Assembly: GCF_001908095.1 (NCBI RefSeq)
Contig: NZ_MKGR01000003.1
Location: 1 to 64,000, forward strand
Reading direction: 5' to 3'
DNA length: 64,000 nucleotides
DNA from: Xenorhabdus thuongxuanensis
GTDB lineage: Bacteria; Pseudomonadota; Gammaproteobacteria; Enterobacterales; Enterobacteriaceae
Shown here: positions 18,501-27,300 of the stretch, piece after piece
How positions within the stretch are numbered: position 1 is the first letter of the stretch
Layout of the letters: each line of letters begins with the position of its first letter
Translations under genes and position numbers: made by a program
Notes under the pieces: generated by a model
Seen by the model: the letters and a program-made list of their open reading frames with translations, nothing else
What the model was told of the DNA's origin: nothing
The model's database searches: none

Positions 18501-21500
18501 ACATGCTGGTGAAAACGACCGGCGTCAGCGGCTGCCTGTTTTGGGTTTCGCCATGTTGTTGGCGGCCAAGTTCCCTTAATACCTCGACACCATTAACATG
18601 ACTATGGCTCAAACGTTGCCAGAGCAAAGCCTGAGTTTTTTCCATACTGGCACGCAGGGACGTTGTCTTGCGTAAATCAAAATCCATCAACATCACCGAG
18701 GTAAAATCACCAATCAGTTCTTGTACCTCTGGATGGAAAGGTTGCCGATTAAAGAATGTCAGGTTGAGAGTAAACAGTGGATGACGGCTGTACCATTCAA
18801 GGGTATGGGCAAACAGCGTTAACAGGCCAGCGGAAGGTGTTACTCCCCATTTTTTCCAGCCTTGTTTAAGACGTTGCCAGTCAGATTGTGCCAATCGACC
18901 TTCATAAGTTGTGAATTGTGGCTGGTTACGTTGTGGCAGTTGTGGATTCAACGGTAATCTGGGCGCCGGAGGTAATGAAAGGAGTTGTTCCTGCCAGTAT
19001 GCCCATGATGCCCGCCATTCTTTACTTTCACGTTGCGCTTGTTCTGCCATCACATAATCGCGGAAAGTAAATATTTGTGGGGCCAGAGGTTGTTGATGAT
19101 AAGCAAGTTGTAGATCATCCATCATGATCCGGAAACTCTGCACATCAAACTGCAACAGATCCAGGTTCATATGTAAGCGACAGCGTTCATTCGGTAGCAG
19201 TGATACAGAGACTTCAAACAGCGGCCACTGTTCTGCTGGTGGTACTTGGTAGGAGAGGGTATGACGACGCTGAGCCAAAGCTTGTTCGCAGGCCGTATTA
19301 TTCAGTGTCCGCAAATCATCCTGAGATAGAACATACCACGGCGTTTCCGGCAAAATCCTTTGTTGCCCATCTTCATCTACTATCATGCGCAACATGCCAT
19401 GACGTTGAATCAACGCATTCCATGCCTGCTCAAAACGCGAGATATCAAAGCTATCCAGAGCCAGATCCCATTCAAATAAGACGTGACAAGCGACACCACC
19501 AAAATCAATGGCCTGTGTACGACCAATCCAGTAAGCGTGCTGAATGGGTGTCAGAGGAAAGGGGGCGTGGCGCCGGGAACTGTCAACAATCACCTCTGGT
19601 TGGGAAGAGACGGCAGGTTGTTCAGGCAGGGCATTCCCAATGAGTGTATTAAGCCCCTCTAACGTCATATTTTGATAAGCCAATCCAGCGGTTAATCTAA
19701 AGCCAAATTGTTGGTGGATTGCCGCGTTCAACTCCAGGAATAGCAGGGAATCCAAACCAAATTGCAATAAATCTTGTTGTGGCTCTAAACGTTCAGGCTG
19801 TTCCAGACGCAATAATGTTGCGACACGCTGACGCAACCAGTTAAGCCGTTGTTCACTGTCCTGAAACAGAGTGTTATCGGCAGAAAGTGAAGATGTCGAT
19901 TTTGCAACGACTATATTGGGAACGACTATATTGGAAACATCAGCCTGTAGACGTCGTAAAATATCAGGATGATGTTCATCTAACCGCATTGCCAGATGGC
20001 AAGGTGATGTGGTGTACAGAGATTGATTGAGATGCCAGATACCTTCATTTGTGCTGAAGGGTAACATGCCATCTTGCGCCAGTTTTTCCACTAATCGTCG
20101 GTCGCTGGCCATACCAATGCCACCCCAAACGCCCCAAACTAATGTTTTAACCATCAATTGATTTGGTGCTGTCAGCGCTAAAGATTCCAAACAAGCGTTG
20201 GCGATTGCATAAGCACCTTGCCCTTGGGCACCTAACATTGATGCGGCAGAAGCGTGAAGCAGCAGATATTGAGCATTATGCTGTTGGAGCATAGCTTGCA
20301 ACGCCGATGCGCTGTGTGCTTTGACTGATAATACCTGTGACAGGTGTTGACGCTCAAGTTTTGCCAGTGGGGTATGATCAGCAATACCTGCGGCATGGAT
20401 CGCGCCAGCGATACAATCCTCTTGTGCCAGAGCTTGCACTGCATTTAACAAGGCTGGCGTATCAGTGACATCAAGGTTAATCCAACGTATTTCACATTCG
20501 CTATTCAGTGACAATGTTTGCACAAAAGTATCCCAATCCGCCTTTTTGCGGCGGGCAAACACGGCGATCTTACGTGCACCTTGGGCTAGCAACCAACGAA
20601 TGGAAATGCGACCGATACCGCCCATACCGCCTGTAATAATGTGCCAACCCTGATGAGGAATGGGTATCGGCTGTTGTGATAAGGGTAATGATTGGTGCTG
20701 TAAAACAGGTACAGAGATTTGATTTCCGCGTACTCTCAGCCAGCGATTATATCCAGAATGGCGTTCATGATCTTGTGCATCCAGATAACCAAGCGCTAAT
20801 GATACAGCGTCAGTATCGTTGATATCAGCGATATCAATCGCCTGAATGCGACGATGGGAGTACTCTTCAACCGCGACACGCAGCAATGCCCAGATAGCGT
20901 ATTGAGCGGGATTGATATCCTCTTTTAATAAGGTGGATTCTGGTTGGGCGCAGCAGGTTACGACGGTTAAAGATGTTGTTTCATCGCGTCTTAGTTCACT
21001 AATAACTTGATCACATAATTCAGTAATATCATTGCTTTCAAGCAGTAATAACGTATTTCCGCTTTCAGGCTGTAAATGAATTCCAGCCTGACGCCAATGA
21101 TTAATCATCTCACCATTTTTTGTTGAGGTGCGAAGAGTATAGGTTGTTGAAGATTTCTGTGTATCTGCGGTGTTTATTGTGCGCCAATGCAAGACATAAT
21201 GAGTATCAGGGCATGGTTGTGGTGCAGGAAGCCATGCTTTTGTCATAGATTGGGATGCCACCGATTGACGAGGCAGATCAGCGCGATCACTCAACAGAGC
21301 GAATAAGCGCTCGCCAGCATAGATCAGTGCCGGAAAAGTCGCGAATAAACTCGCCTCCAATAACCGGCGTTTAGCATAAGGCAAGGTACGGTAAGGACGA
21401 TATATTTTACTTACCGTTGGACCGGAAACTTCATGGTAATAACCTTGCTCAACACAGTGAGTTAATAACTGTTCCAGCAAAGGACGCCAGCAGGGTTGTA

Positions 21501-24357
21501 GCCGACCAGCCCGAATCGTGTCGATGGCACTGAAACCTTGTTCAGCATCACGTCCATGACACTGATATATCAATGCGTCGGTATACAATGCCCGCAATAT
21601 TAGCGCATCGGGATTTTGTTCAATGGCAGGATCGAACAGGGAATTAACATCAAGTTCAGCATGGATATTGGCTAAAGGTTGCTCGGTTTTATTTATAGGT
21701 AATCCGGTTGCAGAGAAGCTGTAATGCTGCTCATCAAATGGATAGAGTGGCGCATGGCATTTTACTCCGGTGAACGGGAAAAGAGGCTGCCAATCAAGAT
21801 GTGCACCAGCACAATAAAGTTGCATGAGGGCCGTTTGCTGAGCTGCCTCTGGGGAACCTTGACGGTATGCACTCGCAACCCAGGTTTCCTGCGGCAGACT
21901 GACACGTTGTCCGATCCCTGTTAGCTGTGCATCAGCACCAAATTCCATGAACAATGTAACACCTTGCTGGCGGGCAAATTCAATGGCTTGATAATAACGC
22001 ACTGTGTGGCGCATATGGTGACGCCAGTAATCTGGTGAACCTAATTGCTCATAATCTGCAAGATTGGCTGTTAAGGTGGAAATTAGTGGAATTTCTCCTG
22101 ATGCAGGTTGTAACCGACGGCAATACAGGGAAAAGGCTTCCAGAACAGGCTCAAGCATGACTGAATGTGCTGCACAGGCAACATTCAGGCGCTGGCAACG
22201 AATCTGCTGCTGTTCCAGACGTTGTGCCAGGATATCAATTTCTGTTTCTGTACCGGCCCAAACCCAGTGTTGCGGACCATTGCAAACCGCCAGATCCAAT
22301 GCCAGTGAATGGGTAAAAGGAAGAATATCGTCTTCGTTGGCAAAGACCGCCAGCATTGCTCCCCCTTGGGAACAGCTTTGCATTAGTTTGCCTCGTACCG
22401 CGACCAGTGGCATTACCTGTTCAGGTGTGAAGATGCCGGCAATAACAGCAGCCGCGAATTCACCGACGGAGTGCCCCAGCACATAATCGGGTTTTAGCCC
22501 AAGTGCACGCCAATGCGCTGCCAACGCAATTTGATGTGCCACAATGGCCGGTTGAGCATATTCGGTGGTCGCTAATGCGGCATCATGTTCTCCGAACATG
22601 ACTGCTTTTAGTGGCAGTGTTAATTCGGAAGCACAGGCCGCACAGCAACGATCTAACATGGCGGAGAAAACCGGAGAACTCGCATACATGGCTTTTCCCA
22701 TGCCAGACCATTGACAACCCTGACCACTGCATTGCCATAGTTGCTTGTTTTCGCTCTTGGCTTGTCCGCTAAACATGTTTGGTGCTGGCATATTGTCCGC
22801 AAAAGCGGATAGGCTGGCAGTATTTTTCTCAATATCTTGTGGTGATATTGTCAGCGCCAAGCGCCAGGGCAGGGAAAGATCACGTCCCTGCAATGTAGTC
22901 CAGGCCAGATCGGCATAATGTTCTGGGGCATTATTGAGCGCAGTCGCGTAGCGTTGTGCCAATTGACGCAATGAGGGTTCAGAAGCAGCAGAGAGCAGCA
23001 GTGGCGCTGTTGGTGAATGATTAACATGGCGACGATGTAATTCTGTTGGCAATGATTGCACCACAATATGACAGTTGGTGCCGCCAATACCGAATGAAGA
23101 AACACCGGCGGTACGCAATTCTTGCGTCCAATGTTGTCCTTGTGTTGCCAGCCTGAATGGGCTTTCTTGCAGTCGTAATGCCGGATTGGGTTGCTGTACA
23201 TTGATCGTTGGAGGAATGTAACCATGCCAAACGGACAGAACCGCTTTGATCAAACTGGCAATGCCTGCGGCAGTATCGAGATGGCCGATGTTGCTTTTCA
23301 CTGAACCAAGGTAACAAGGCGGTACTGACACACTACGCTCAGAAAATACAGTGCGTAACGCGTCAACTTCTATGGGATCACCAAGTGGTGTCCCTGTGCC
23401 ATGAGCTTCAATCATGCCGATATCATCAATGCTGACATCTGCCAGTTGTAATGCTTCGTTAATAACACGGCGTTGACCATTCACTGAAGGTGCAGTAAAG
23501 CCAACTTTTTCGTTGCCATCATTATTAATTGCACTACCCCGTAGCACGGCCATGATGGGATCGCCATCGCGTAAGGCATCACTCAGACGTTTCAGTGCGA
23601 CAACACCAACACCATTGCCGCCATAGGTGCCATTTGCCTGACTATCAAAGGGACGACAATGCCCATCAGGTGAAAAGATCATCCCTGGTTGATACAAATA
23701 ACCGCTTTCTTGTGGGAAAGAAACCGCCACACCACCGGCTAAGGCCATGTCACACTCACCGGAACGCAGGTTTTCGCAAGCCATATGTACGGCAACCAGT
23801 GAACTTGAACAGGCTGTTTGGACGGTGAGTGCAGGACCTTTCAGATTTAATTTATAGGCAGTACGAGTCGCAAGATAATCTTTATCATTACTCATTAACG
23901 CCTGTAACCCTTTCACTTTGCCAACATCGGTCATGGCAAACTGTGACCATGAAGGCCAGGTACTGATCCGGCTGCTACCAAAGACACCGGTTTTCAGGGG
24001 AACATGACGCGGTGCATAACCGGCATGTTCAAGCGCATGCCAGGCTGTTTGCAGGAATAGACGCTGTTGAGGATCGAGCATTTCTGCTTCCTGACGCGAA
24101 TAGCCAAACAGCGTGGCGTCAAATTGTTCCGCGTTCTCCAGTATCGCAGCCTGATTGACAAAGTTTTCACTATCAATGACTTCAGGAGGAATACCAGCAT
24201 CCAATAATGTTTGACGGGACAGTGTCGTTGTACACTCAACCCCATGTTGCAGGTTATGCCAAAAAGTATCGCTATCGGGTGCCTGCGGAAAGCGGCAGGC
24301 AAGACCAATCACTGCGATGGGATCACAATTATCGTAGTGAGGCGTTAAGTTAGTCAT
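12574..24357 (-). CDS. irp1: HMWP1-like hybrid PKS/NRPS with an extra Cy-A-PCP module
   Basis: 3927 residues. Order, with approximate residues: ketosynthase (active-site Cys 183 in QTACSSS, EAHGTGTPLGDP); acyltransferase (Ser 630 in GHSVGEF); linker; ketoreductase (GGMGGIGR near 1243, catalytic GAYAIANA); ACP (Ser 1537 in GLDSLL); Cy (DLLQFD near 1735); methyltransferase (LEVGSGTG near 2286); PCP (Ser 2549); second Cy (DLLVAD near 2740); adenylation domain (FTSGSTGKPKG near 3211); PCP (Ser about 3607); thioesterase (GWSFGG near 3733). Y. pestis HMWP1 (about 3163 residues) has a methyltransferase between AT and KR, which is missing here, and no Cy-A-PCP module before TE. The A-domain code reads D-L-Y-N-L-S-L-I-W, the classic cysteine code. 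Predicted role: malonyl extension and ketoreduction, a methylated thiazoline, then one more Cys-derived ring. Overlaps both neighbours by 4 nt. Confidence 0.95.
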   Translation of the reverse strand: MTNLTPHYDNCDPIAVIGLACRFPQAPDSDTFWHNLQHGVECTTTLSRQTLLDAGIPPEVIDSENFVNQAAILENAEQFDATLFGYSRQEAEMLDPQQRLFLQTAWHALEHAGYAPRHVPLKTGVFGSSRISTWPSWSQFAMTDVGKVKGLQALMSNDKDYLATRTAYKLNLKGPALTVQTACSSSLVAVHMACENLRSGECDMALAGGVAVSFPQESGYLYQPGMIFSPDGHCRPFDSQANGTYGGNGVGVVALKRLSDALRDGDPIMAVLRGSAINNDGNEKVGFTAPSVNGQRRVINEALQLADVSIDDIGMIEAHGTGTPLGDPIEVDALRTVFSERSVSVPPCYLGSVKSNIGHLDTAAGIASLIKAVLSVWHGYIPPTINVQQPNPALRLQESPFRLATQGQHWTQELRTAGVSSFGIGGTNCHIVVQSLPTELHRRHVNHSPTAPLLLSAASEPSLRQLAQRYATALNNAPEHYADLAWTTLQGRDLSLPWRLALTISPQDIEKNTASLSAFADNMPAPNMFSGQAKSENKQLWQCSGQGCQWSGMGKAMYASSPVFSAMLDRCCAACASELTLPLKAVMFGEHDAALATTEYAQPAIVAHQIALAAHWRALGLKPDYVLGHSVGEFAAAVIAGIFTPEQVMPLVAVRGKLMQSCSQGGAMLAVFANEDDILPFTHSLALDLAVCNGPQHWVWAGTETEIDILAQRLEQQQIRCQRLNVACAAHSVMLEPVLEAFSLYCRRLQPASGEIPLISTLTANLADYEQLGSPDYWRHHMRHTVRYYQAIEFARQQGVTLFMEFGADAQLTGIGQRVSLPQETWVASAYRQGSPEAAQQTALMQLYCAGAHLDWQPLFPFTGVKCHAPLYPFDEQHYSFSATGLPINKTEQPLANIHAELDVNSLFDPAIEQNPDALILRALYTDALIYQCHGRDAEQGFSAIDTIRAGRLQPCWRPLLEQLLTHCVEQGYYHEVSGPTVSKIYRPYRTLPYAKRRLLEASLFATFPALIYAGERLFALLSDRADLPRQSVASQSMTKAWLPAPQPCPDTHYVLHWRTINTADTQKSSTTYTLRTSTKNGEMINHWRQAGIHLQPESGNTLLLLESNDITELCDQVISELRRDETTSLTVVTCCAQPESTLLKEDINPAQYAIWALLRVAVEEYSHRRIQAIDIADINDTDAVSLALGYLDAQDHERHSGYNRWLRVRGNQISVPVLQHQSLPLSQQPIPIPHQGWHIITGGMGGIGRISIRWLLAQGARKIAVFARRKKADWDTFVQTLSLNSECEIRWINLDVTDTPALLNAVQALAQEDCIAGAIHAAGIADHTPLAKLERQHLSQVLSVKAHSASALQAMLQQHNAQYLLLHASAASMLGAQGQGAYAIANACLESLALTAPNQLMVKTLVWGVWGGIGMASDRRLVEKLAQDGMLPFSTNEGIWHLNQSLYTTSPCHLAMRLDEHHPDILRRLQADVSNIVVPNIVVAKSTSSLSADNTLFQDSEQRLNWLRQRVATLLRLEQPERLEPQQDLLQFGLDSLLFLELNAAIHQQFGFRLTAGLAYQNMTLEGLNTLIGNALPEQPAVSSQPEVIVDSSRRHAPFPLTPIQHAYWIGRTQAIDFGGVACHVLFEWDLALDSFDISRFEQAWNALIQRHGMLRMIVDEDGQQRILPETPWYVLSQDDLRTLNNTACEQALAQRRHTLSYQVPPAEQWPLFEVSVSLLPNERCRLHMNLDLLQFDVQSFRIMMDDLQLAYHQQPLAPQIFTFRDYVMAEQAQRESKEWRASWAYWQEQLLSLPPAPRLPLNPQLPQRNQPQFTTYEGRLAQSDWQRLKQGWKKWGVTPSAGLLTLFAHTLEWYSRHPLFTLNLTFFNRQPFHPEVQELIGDFTSVMLMDFDLRKTTSLRASMEKTQALLWQRLSHSHVNGVEVLRELGRQQHGETQNRQPLTPVVFTSMLGMAQEGVAIKQSITQLLGDPVFVLSQTPQVWLDHQVMEVDGDLLFNWYCMNDVLEAGVIESLFAAYNALLMQICHQPERMEDYDLHTPPSGHTRYDFWPQHPELRQAEQYLRSKPEIRLAEIQPRQDDIQGYNLWLVAEDHLSLSLPEPQVINTDTLPLPTLTEQQVFERSWQHIEQQALFGLSQTLLRHNLFTTVQQYHSREEIEQRLQLAPQYQRLLTQWLTLFNNQGFIEQTADGYHCLQPLSHVPVPTAKLDDAVWCQTISRYVTTCIEQHNTLLAGRGNALELLFADKQITASLYSENPALRCLNQAAAEIVRQLSQTSEHFTVLEVGSGTGATSEKVLAHNAQTIQSYHFTDVSPLFLDDARQLLNQHGETVKFALFDINQQIDFSQHPESGYDLIMAVNVLHDATHLRNTLRRLSRLLKTGGWLLIIESTKRESAMQLASVGFIEGINAWVDDRGGSNSALMELADWRKCLTQSGYRVSLEWPGQNGPELHQQLILARAEQQARLNISEIAVQFSTLPYSLHIQQQEQLPLVATAKESIAQPLITEPGQPETENDQLHDIEQQVIALWRSLLPQSIQRHSDFFQSGGDSLIATRMVVQLRRQGYEQANLQQLFEHPKLSEFCRTLRVAETRSTTLTIAHQTEPASEQILPLTALQYAYWLGESQLFQFGNGIAHFYAELAINGLDLPRFTAAWNRVINHHMQLRGYVKDGQYRILPEVPCYTPTIIDCRNIMPNEREAQLNHARDTLRTQGVPSDNWPLFDLTLYHTDDRTHLLHLTIDLLVADGKSLTLILRDLHHWYQEPDWQPEPPAATIGDYIQALENEKNGETWQQSRQYWLDRLPSLPDAPVLPLQDHQSLQLDQQCLTGYISPQQWQRLQQCAAEYRVSPSQVMLTLFAHVLSVWSNNEHFTINVLHGNRLLMPQYCDMLVGNLSTTSLLEVDLRNITGFSDAVSRIQRQWLADLQHALFDGQLVLREKNQHRHNLNAGMPIVFNDTTGTAGKGPSGLGTLNLFGAQTPHVYLDCMLISAAEGGVTIQWAILPQLFQPQVAENMFAHYQACVIALLEPDYQWNSPLPDWLPTNDLALCQNSNATKNVFPSHTLCSLIEQAVNRYPQRTAVVDTSRQIDYRTLWSQSLTLAAHLQAQENQASSLIGVVMEKGWEQVVAVMAILLAGRAYLPIDASYPQQRIHQLLASGEVNTVLTQPKFAQQMSWPEHVHLISLDETLLNNLTATEEPHLSVHPEDLAYVIFTSGSTGKPKGVMIDHQGVVNTILDINQRIALNEHDSVLAISELTFDLSVYDLFGTLSCGAKLVIPAPGDTRQPDKLLTWLQQESVTVWNSVPAFVQLLEEYARSYPHSLNNLRWVLMSGDWIPTHLPAKLSALHPALNLLSLGGATEASIWSIAYPIAHVDPSWRSIPYGKPLANQAFYVLNSALSPCPVWVTGELYIGGQGLALGYWADAEKTEQAFIIHPQTGERLYRTGDLGRWRPDGNIEFLGRNDHQIKIRGYRIELGEIEHRLCEHPDIQQAIVFAHTTSNGALQLVAGLRLTDTAPVSTELLPILPHWLQQTLPVWMCPQRFIILDTIPVSDNGKIDRNTLITLVEKAQEGDSIPPVTLSATGQTVLNLWESVLEQQNINVHESFFTLGGDSLAAVRLMVQINQTFNRQYPLSLLQTYDTVHSLAEFIEHQPENACQGVILNKGNIKQSTLFIVHPIGGHLLGYRHLAANLGVQRMIGLAFAPKSMNTDKPSVGALAANYISQIRHFQPKGPYALAGWSFGGLVAYEMAHQLRAAGESVSHCILIDSFAPNVRTDLTLDNAFCHRHFLLDLQGQFPELELDNSVIAANTETFLQALHKALPQSAQIDSSLTELYAVWRHNLRALLDYCPPQTSQPFCLIRAKQALPDFMDYLDPTTITSTDLGWQTFGPVNVTQLDGDHYSLFQHKHVGSLVACLKNILSSAPTVKPVKENI
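19906..19935 (-). repeat. 15-bp tandem duplication in the KR-ACP linker of the HMWP1-like gene
   Basis: Two adjacent near-identical 15-bp units (AACGACTATATTGGG and AACGACTATATTGGA) encode the repeated peptide NIVVPNIVV in the linker just before the ACP. The duplication keeps the frame and sits in a flexible interdomain segment. Confidence 0.85.
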
Positions 24358-27300
24358 TGTACAGCTCCTTTATGGCGTTTTTCCCGTTGTTGCAGACGCT
24401 TTTGTTGTTGACGTTGACGAAGGGCAATTGACTGGCTATTTCCGTTTTGGGCCTCTTTTCGGCAACGCAAACTGAGCGTCTCTGGTGTTGGATAAGCGAA
24501 TAAATCAGTAACAGCAAGATGCTGGAAACCCACATGTTGTAATTTTTTATGCAGTTGGATTAGCTGTAGTGAGCTGGCTCCTGCCTCAAAAAAGTTTTGG
24601 TGTGCATGTATCGGATGATGGGTGACAGATAAAAACAGGCGTTGAATTTCATCGCATGTGTCACTGCATACTTGTGGCTCTGATCCTTCTAAGTGCGGTG
24701 ATGATGCAATAGTCACAGCAGGATTATTTGCACCTTTCACGCTTTGCTGGCGTGGCACTAGTTGATCCAACGCTGAATGCCAGCTTTCTGGTTGTGCAGC
24801 GAGGGTACGCAATAGCGCCATATAGTTGTTGAACATGTTTTTTAACTGGTGTGGAGCAAATAATTCTTCAACTGCATCCCAGTTCAGGCAAAGTTCATCA
24901 TCAGATTCGTAAACCTGATGATCCAGCCAGATTTGTGGGGTTTGTGAGATACCCCAAACCGGTTTCATCCATGATGAATGAGAAAGGAACTGCCCTTCAT
25001 GGGTTCCCAGCGCACTGGTGAAAACGACGGGCATAACGGCAGCATCAGGGCCACGGCGTTGCGCTAGTTCACGCATCACTCTGATCGCTGAAATATGACG
25101 GTGATCCAGATCTTGCCATAGTTGCTGTTGCAGCCGACGTGCACTTGATAACCAGTTTTTCTCCGGATGCCAGGCCAATAGTGACAGTGAAGTGAAATCA
25201 CCCAGAATATGTTTAATGTCCTTATGCCAGTGTGGGCGATCGAACAGGGTAAGGTTAAGGGTTAACTCCGGTCTGGTGCTGAATGCGGACAGAACGGCTG
25301 CATAAGCGGCAATCAAGAGTGCAGAAGGCGTTATTTGCTGGGAGGCTGCCTGTTGTTTTAACTGCTCCCATTCATGTGCAGATAACCGATCGCTATAGCG
25401 CACAAAATGCGGAGATTGAACACTTTCTGGTGCAATACGCAATGGTAATTGCGGAGCCAGTGGTAGTGTTTTCACTTGCTCTTGCCAGTATTGCAATGAA
25501 TTCTGGTGTACCGGCATTTGTTGTTGACGTAACACACAATCCCGGAATGTCACGTTCAGTGGTGGTAATGCGTGCTGTTCGTTGAGATATAGCTGTTCTA
25601 ATTCAGCCAGCAATATCTGCATACTTAACCCGTCTAATAGCAGGTTATCCAGGCTAACAAATAGTCGGGAGACAAGGCTGGTGTCTTGTGCAAGTTGGAA
25701 ATCGAACACCGGCCAGCGACTGACATCTAATACTTGATGTGACAGACGTTCGCGTAAGGTATCTGCCTCAGTAATATCAGCAAATCGGTGCTGTTTAACG
25801 GAGAAAACGGGAACATCTTGCAATATCTGTTGTTGCCCATTAATCACAACCGTCCTCAGCATAGGATGACGTTGGATCAGACGATTTAACACTCGATTCA
25901 GGCGCTGAACATCTAACTGCTCTATCCGGTATTCGACAAAGAAATGAGCACCAATGCCGCTTAGAGCAAAACCAGGATAGCGCCCGACCAGATAAGCTTG
26001 CTGAACTTCGGTTAATGGGAAAGGCTGATATTCATCCTGCTCTTCTGAAATTGCACAGGCTTCTGATGACGTTTCAGATAAAGAACTCAGTGTTGAGGCA
26101 AATGCCGCTAATTGCGGGTTACGGAAAAGGTGACCAAGTTCACCTTTGAAGCCTTGTTGTGCCAGTTCACCAATCAAACGGGTAGCTAAAAGACTGTCAC
26201 CACCAAGTTGGAAAAAGTCGCTGTCACGGCCCAATTGTTCGGTATTCAGCAGGCGTTGCCAAATATCGGCAACGGTTTGTTCCACCGTATTTGACAAGGT
26301 CATTTCAGGCTGAGACGTCGCTGTGTCTGTTTTTGTGGCGGATGTTGTGGCGGATGTTGTGGCGAACTGAAGAGATTGTGATAGCGCTTTACGGTCGATT
26401 TTGCCGTTAGGTGTCAGGGGCAGATGAGGGATAACATGCAAGCGTTGTGGGATCATATACCCAGGCAAATGTTGCGCCAGAGCGGATTTAATTTTTCCCC
26501 GATCAGGTATGGTGACATTGTCACTTGTTTGCATCAACAACACACTCAGATTGCCGATGGTAACCGGTGTTTCCGCTTGCAATGGAAGAAGAGATAACCA
26601 CTCTGACGCAGAGCGTAACTGAATACCTTGAGGTGAGAGCAACTCAGCCGTAATCAGGGAGATAGAAGATGCTTGTTGCAACTCCATTGCCAATACCAAC
26701 GCACCCGGTTGAGCCAGTGGAAGCAACGTTTTGATGCAATTTTTTGGGTCTTCCTCGCGGTGTAATACATTGTTTAGCAGGATGACATCGGCCTGATGCT
26801 GTAGCGATTCAGGCCTATTTTTTTCACACCAATAATGAACTGATGTATGAGTATAGCCACTTAACCTTGTTTGCATCTGATTAATCAGGGCCTGAGAACG
26901 TTCAAAGCCGATATAAGACAGATGTTGGTCAGTAATATGTTCGGCCAGCCATTGAGCACAGAGACCACTGCGCGCATCGAACTCCATCAAAGTAACGGGG
27001 CGTTGTAACCGTTGGGAAAGGGCAATGATGGCCTGTTTCAATCCTGCCAACCATTGCTGGGTTTCTGGTTGGACAAAGAGCTGTTGTTCCGGTGCGAATT
27101 GCGGATCATCAAGTAATGTGACGGCTGACTGTTGTCCGGTAAGAATATTACGCAATGTAGAATGCCAGCGTGCAGGAACGCATTTTGCTTCATTATGGTA
27201 TGCGGTGGATGGCAATACAGCCTGATAGACATGATGTGCAGATTCAGCCAATAAATTACATTGGCAAAGATACGCCAGCATTCGGGCAAACCAGTGATGG

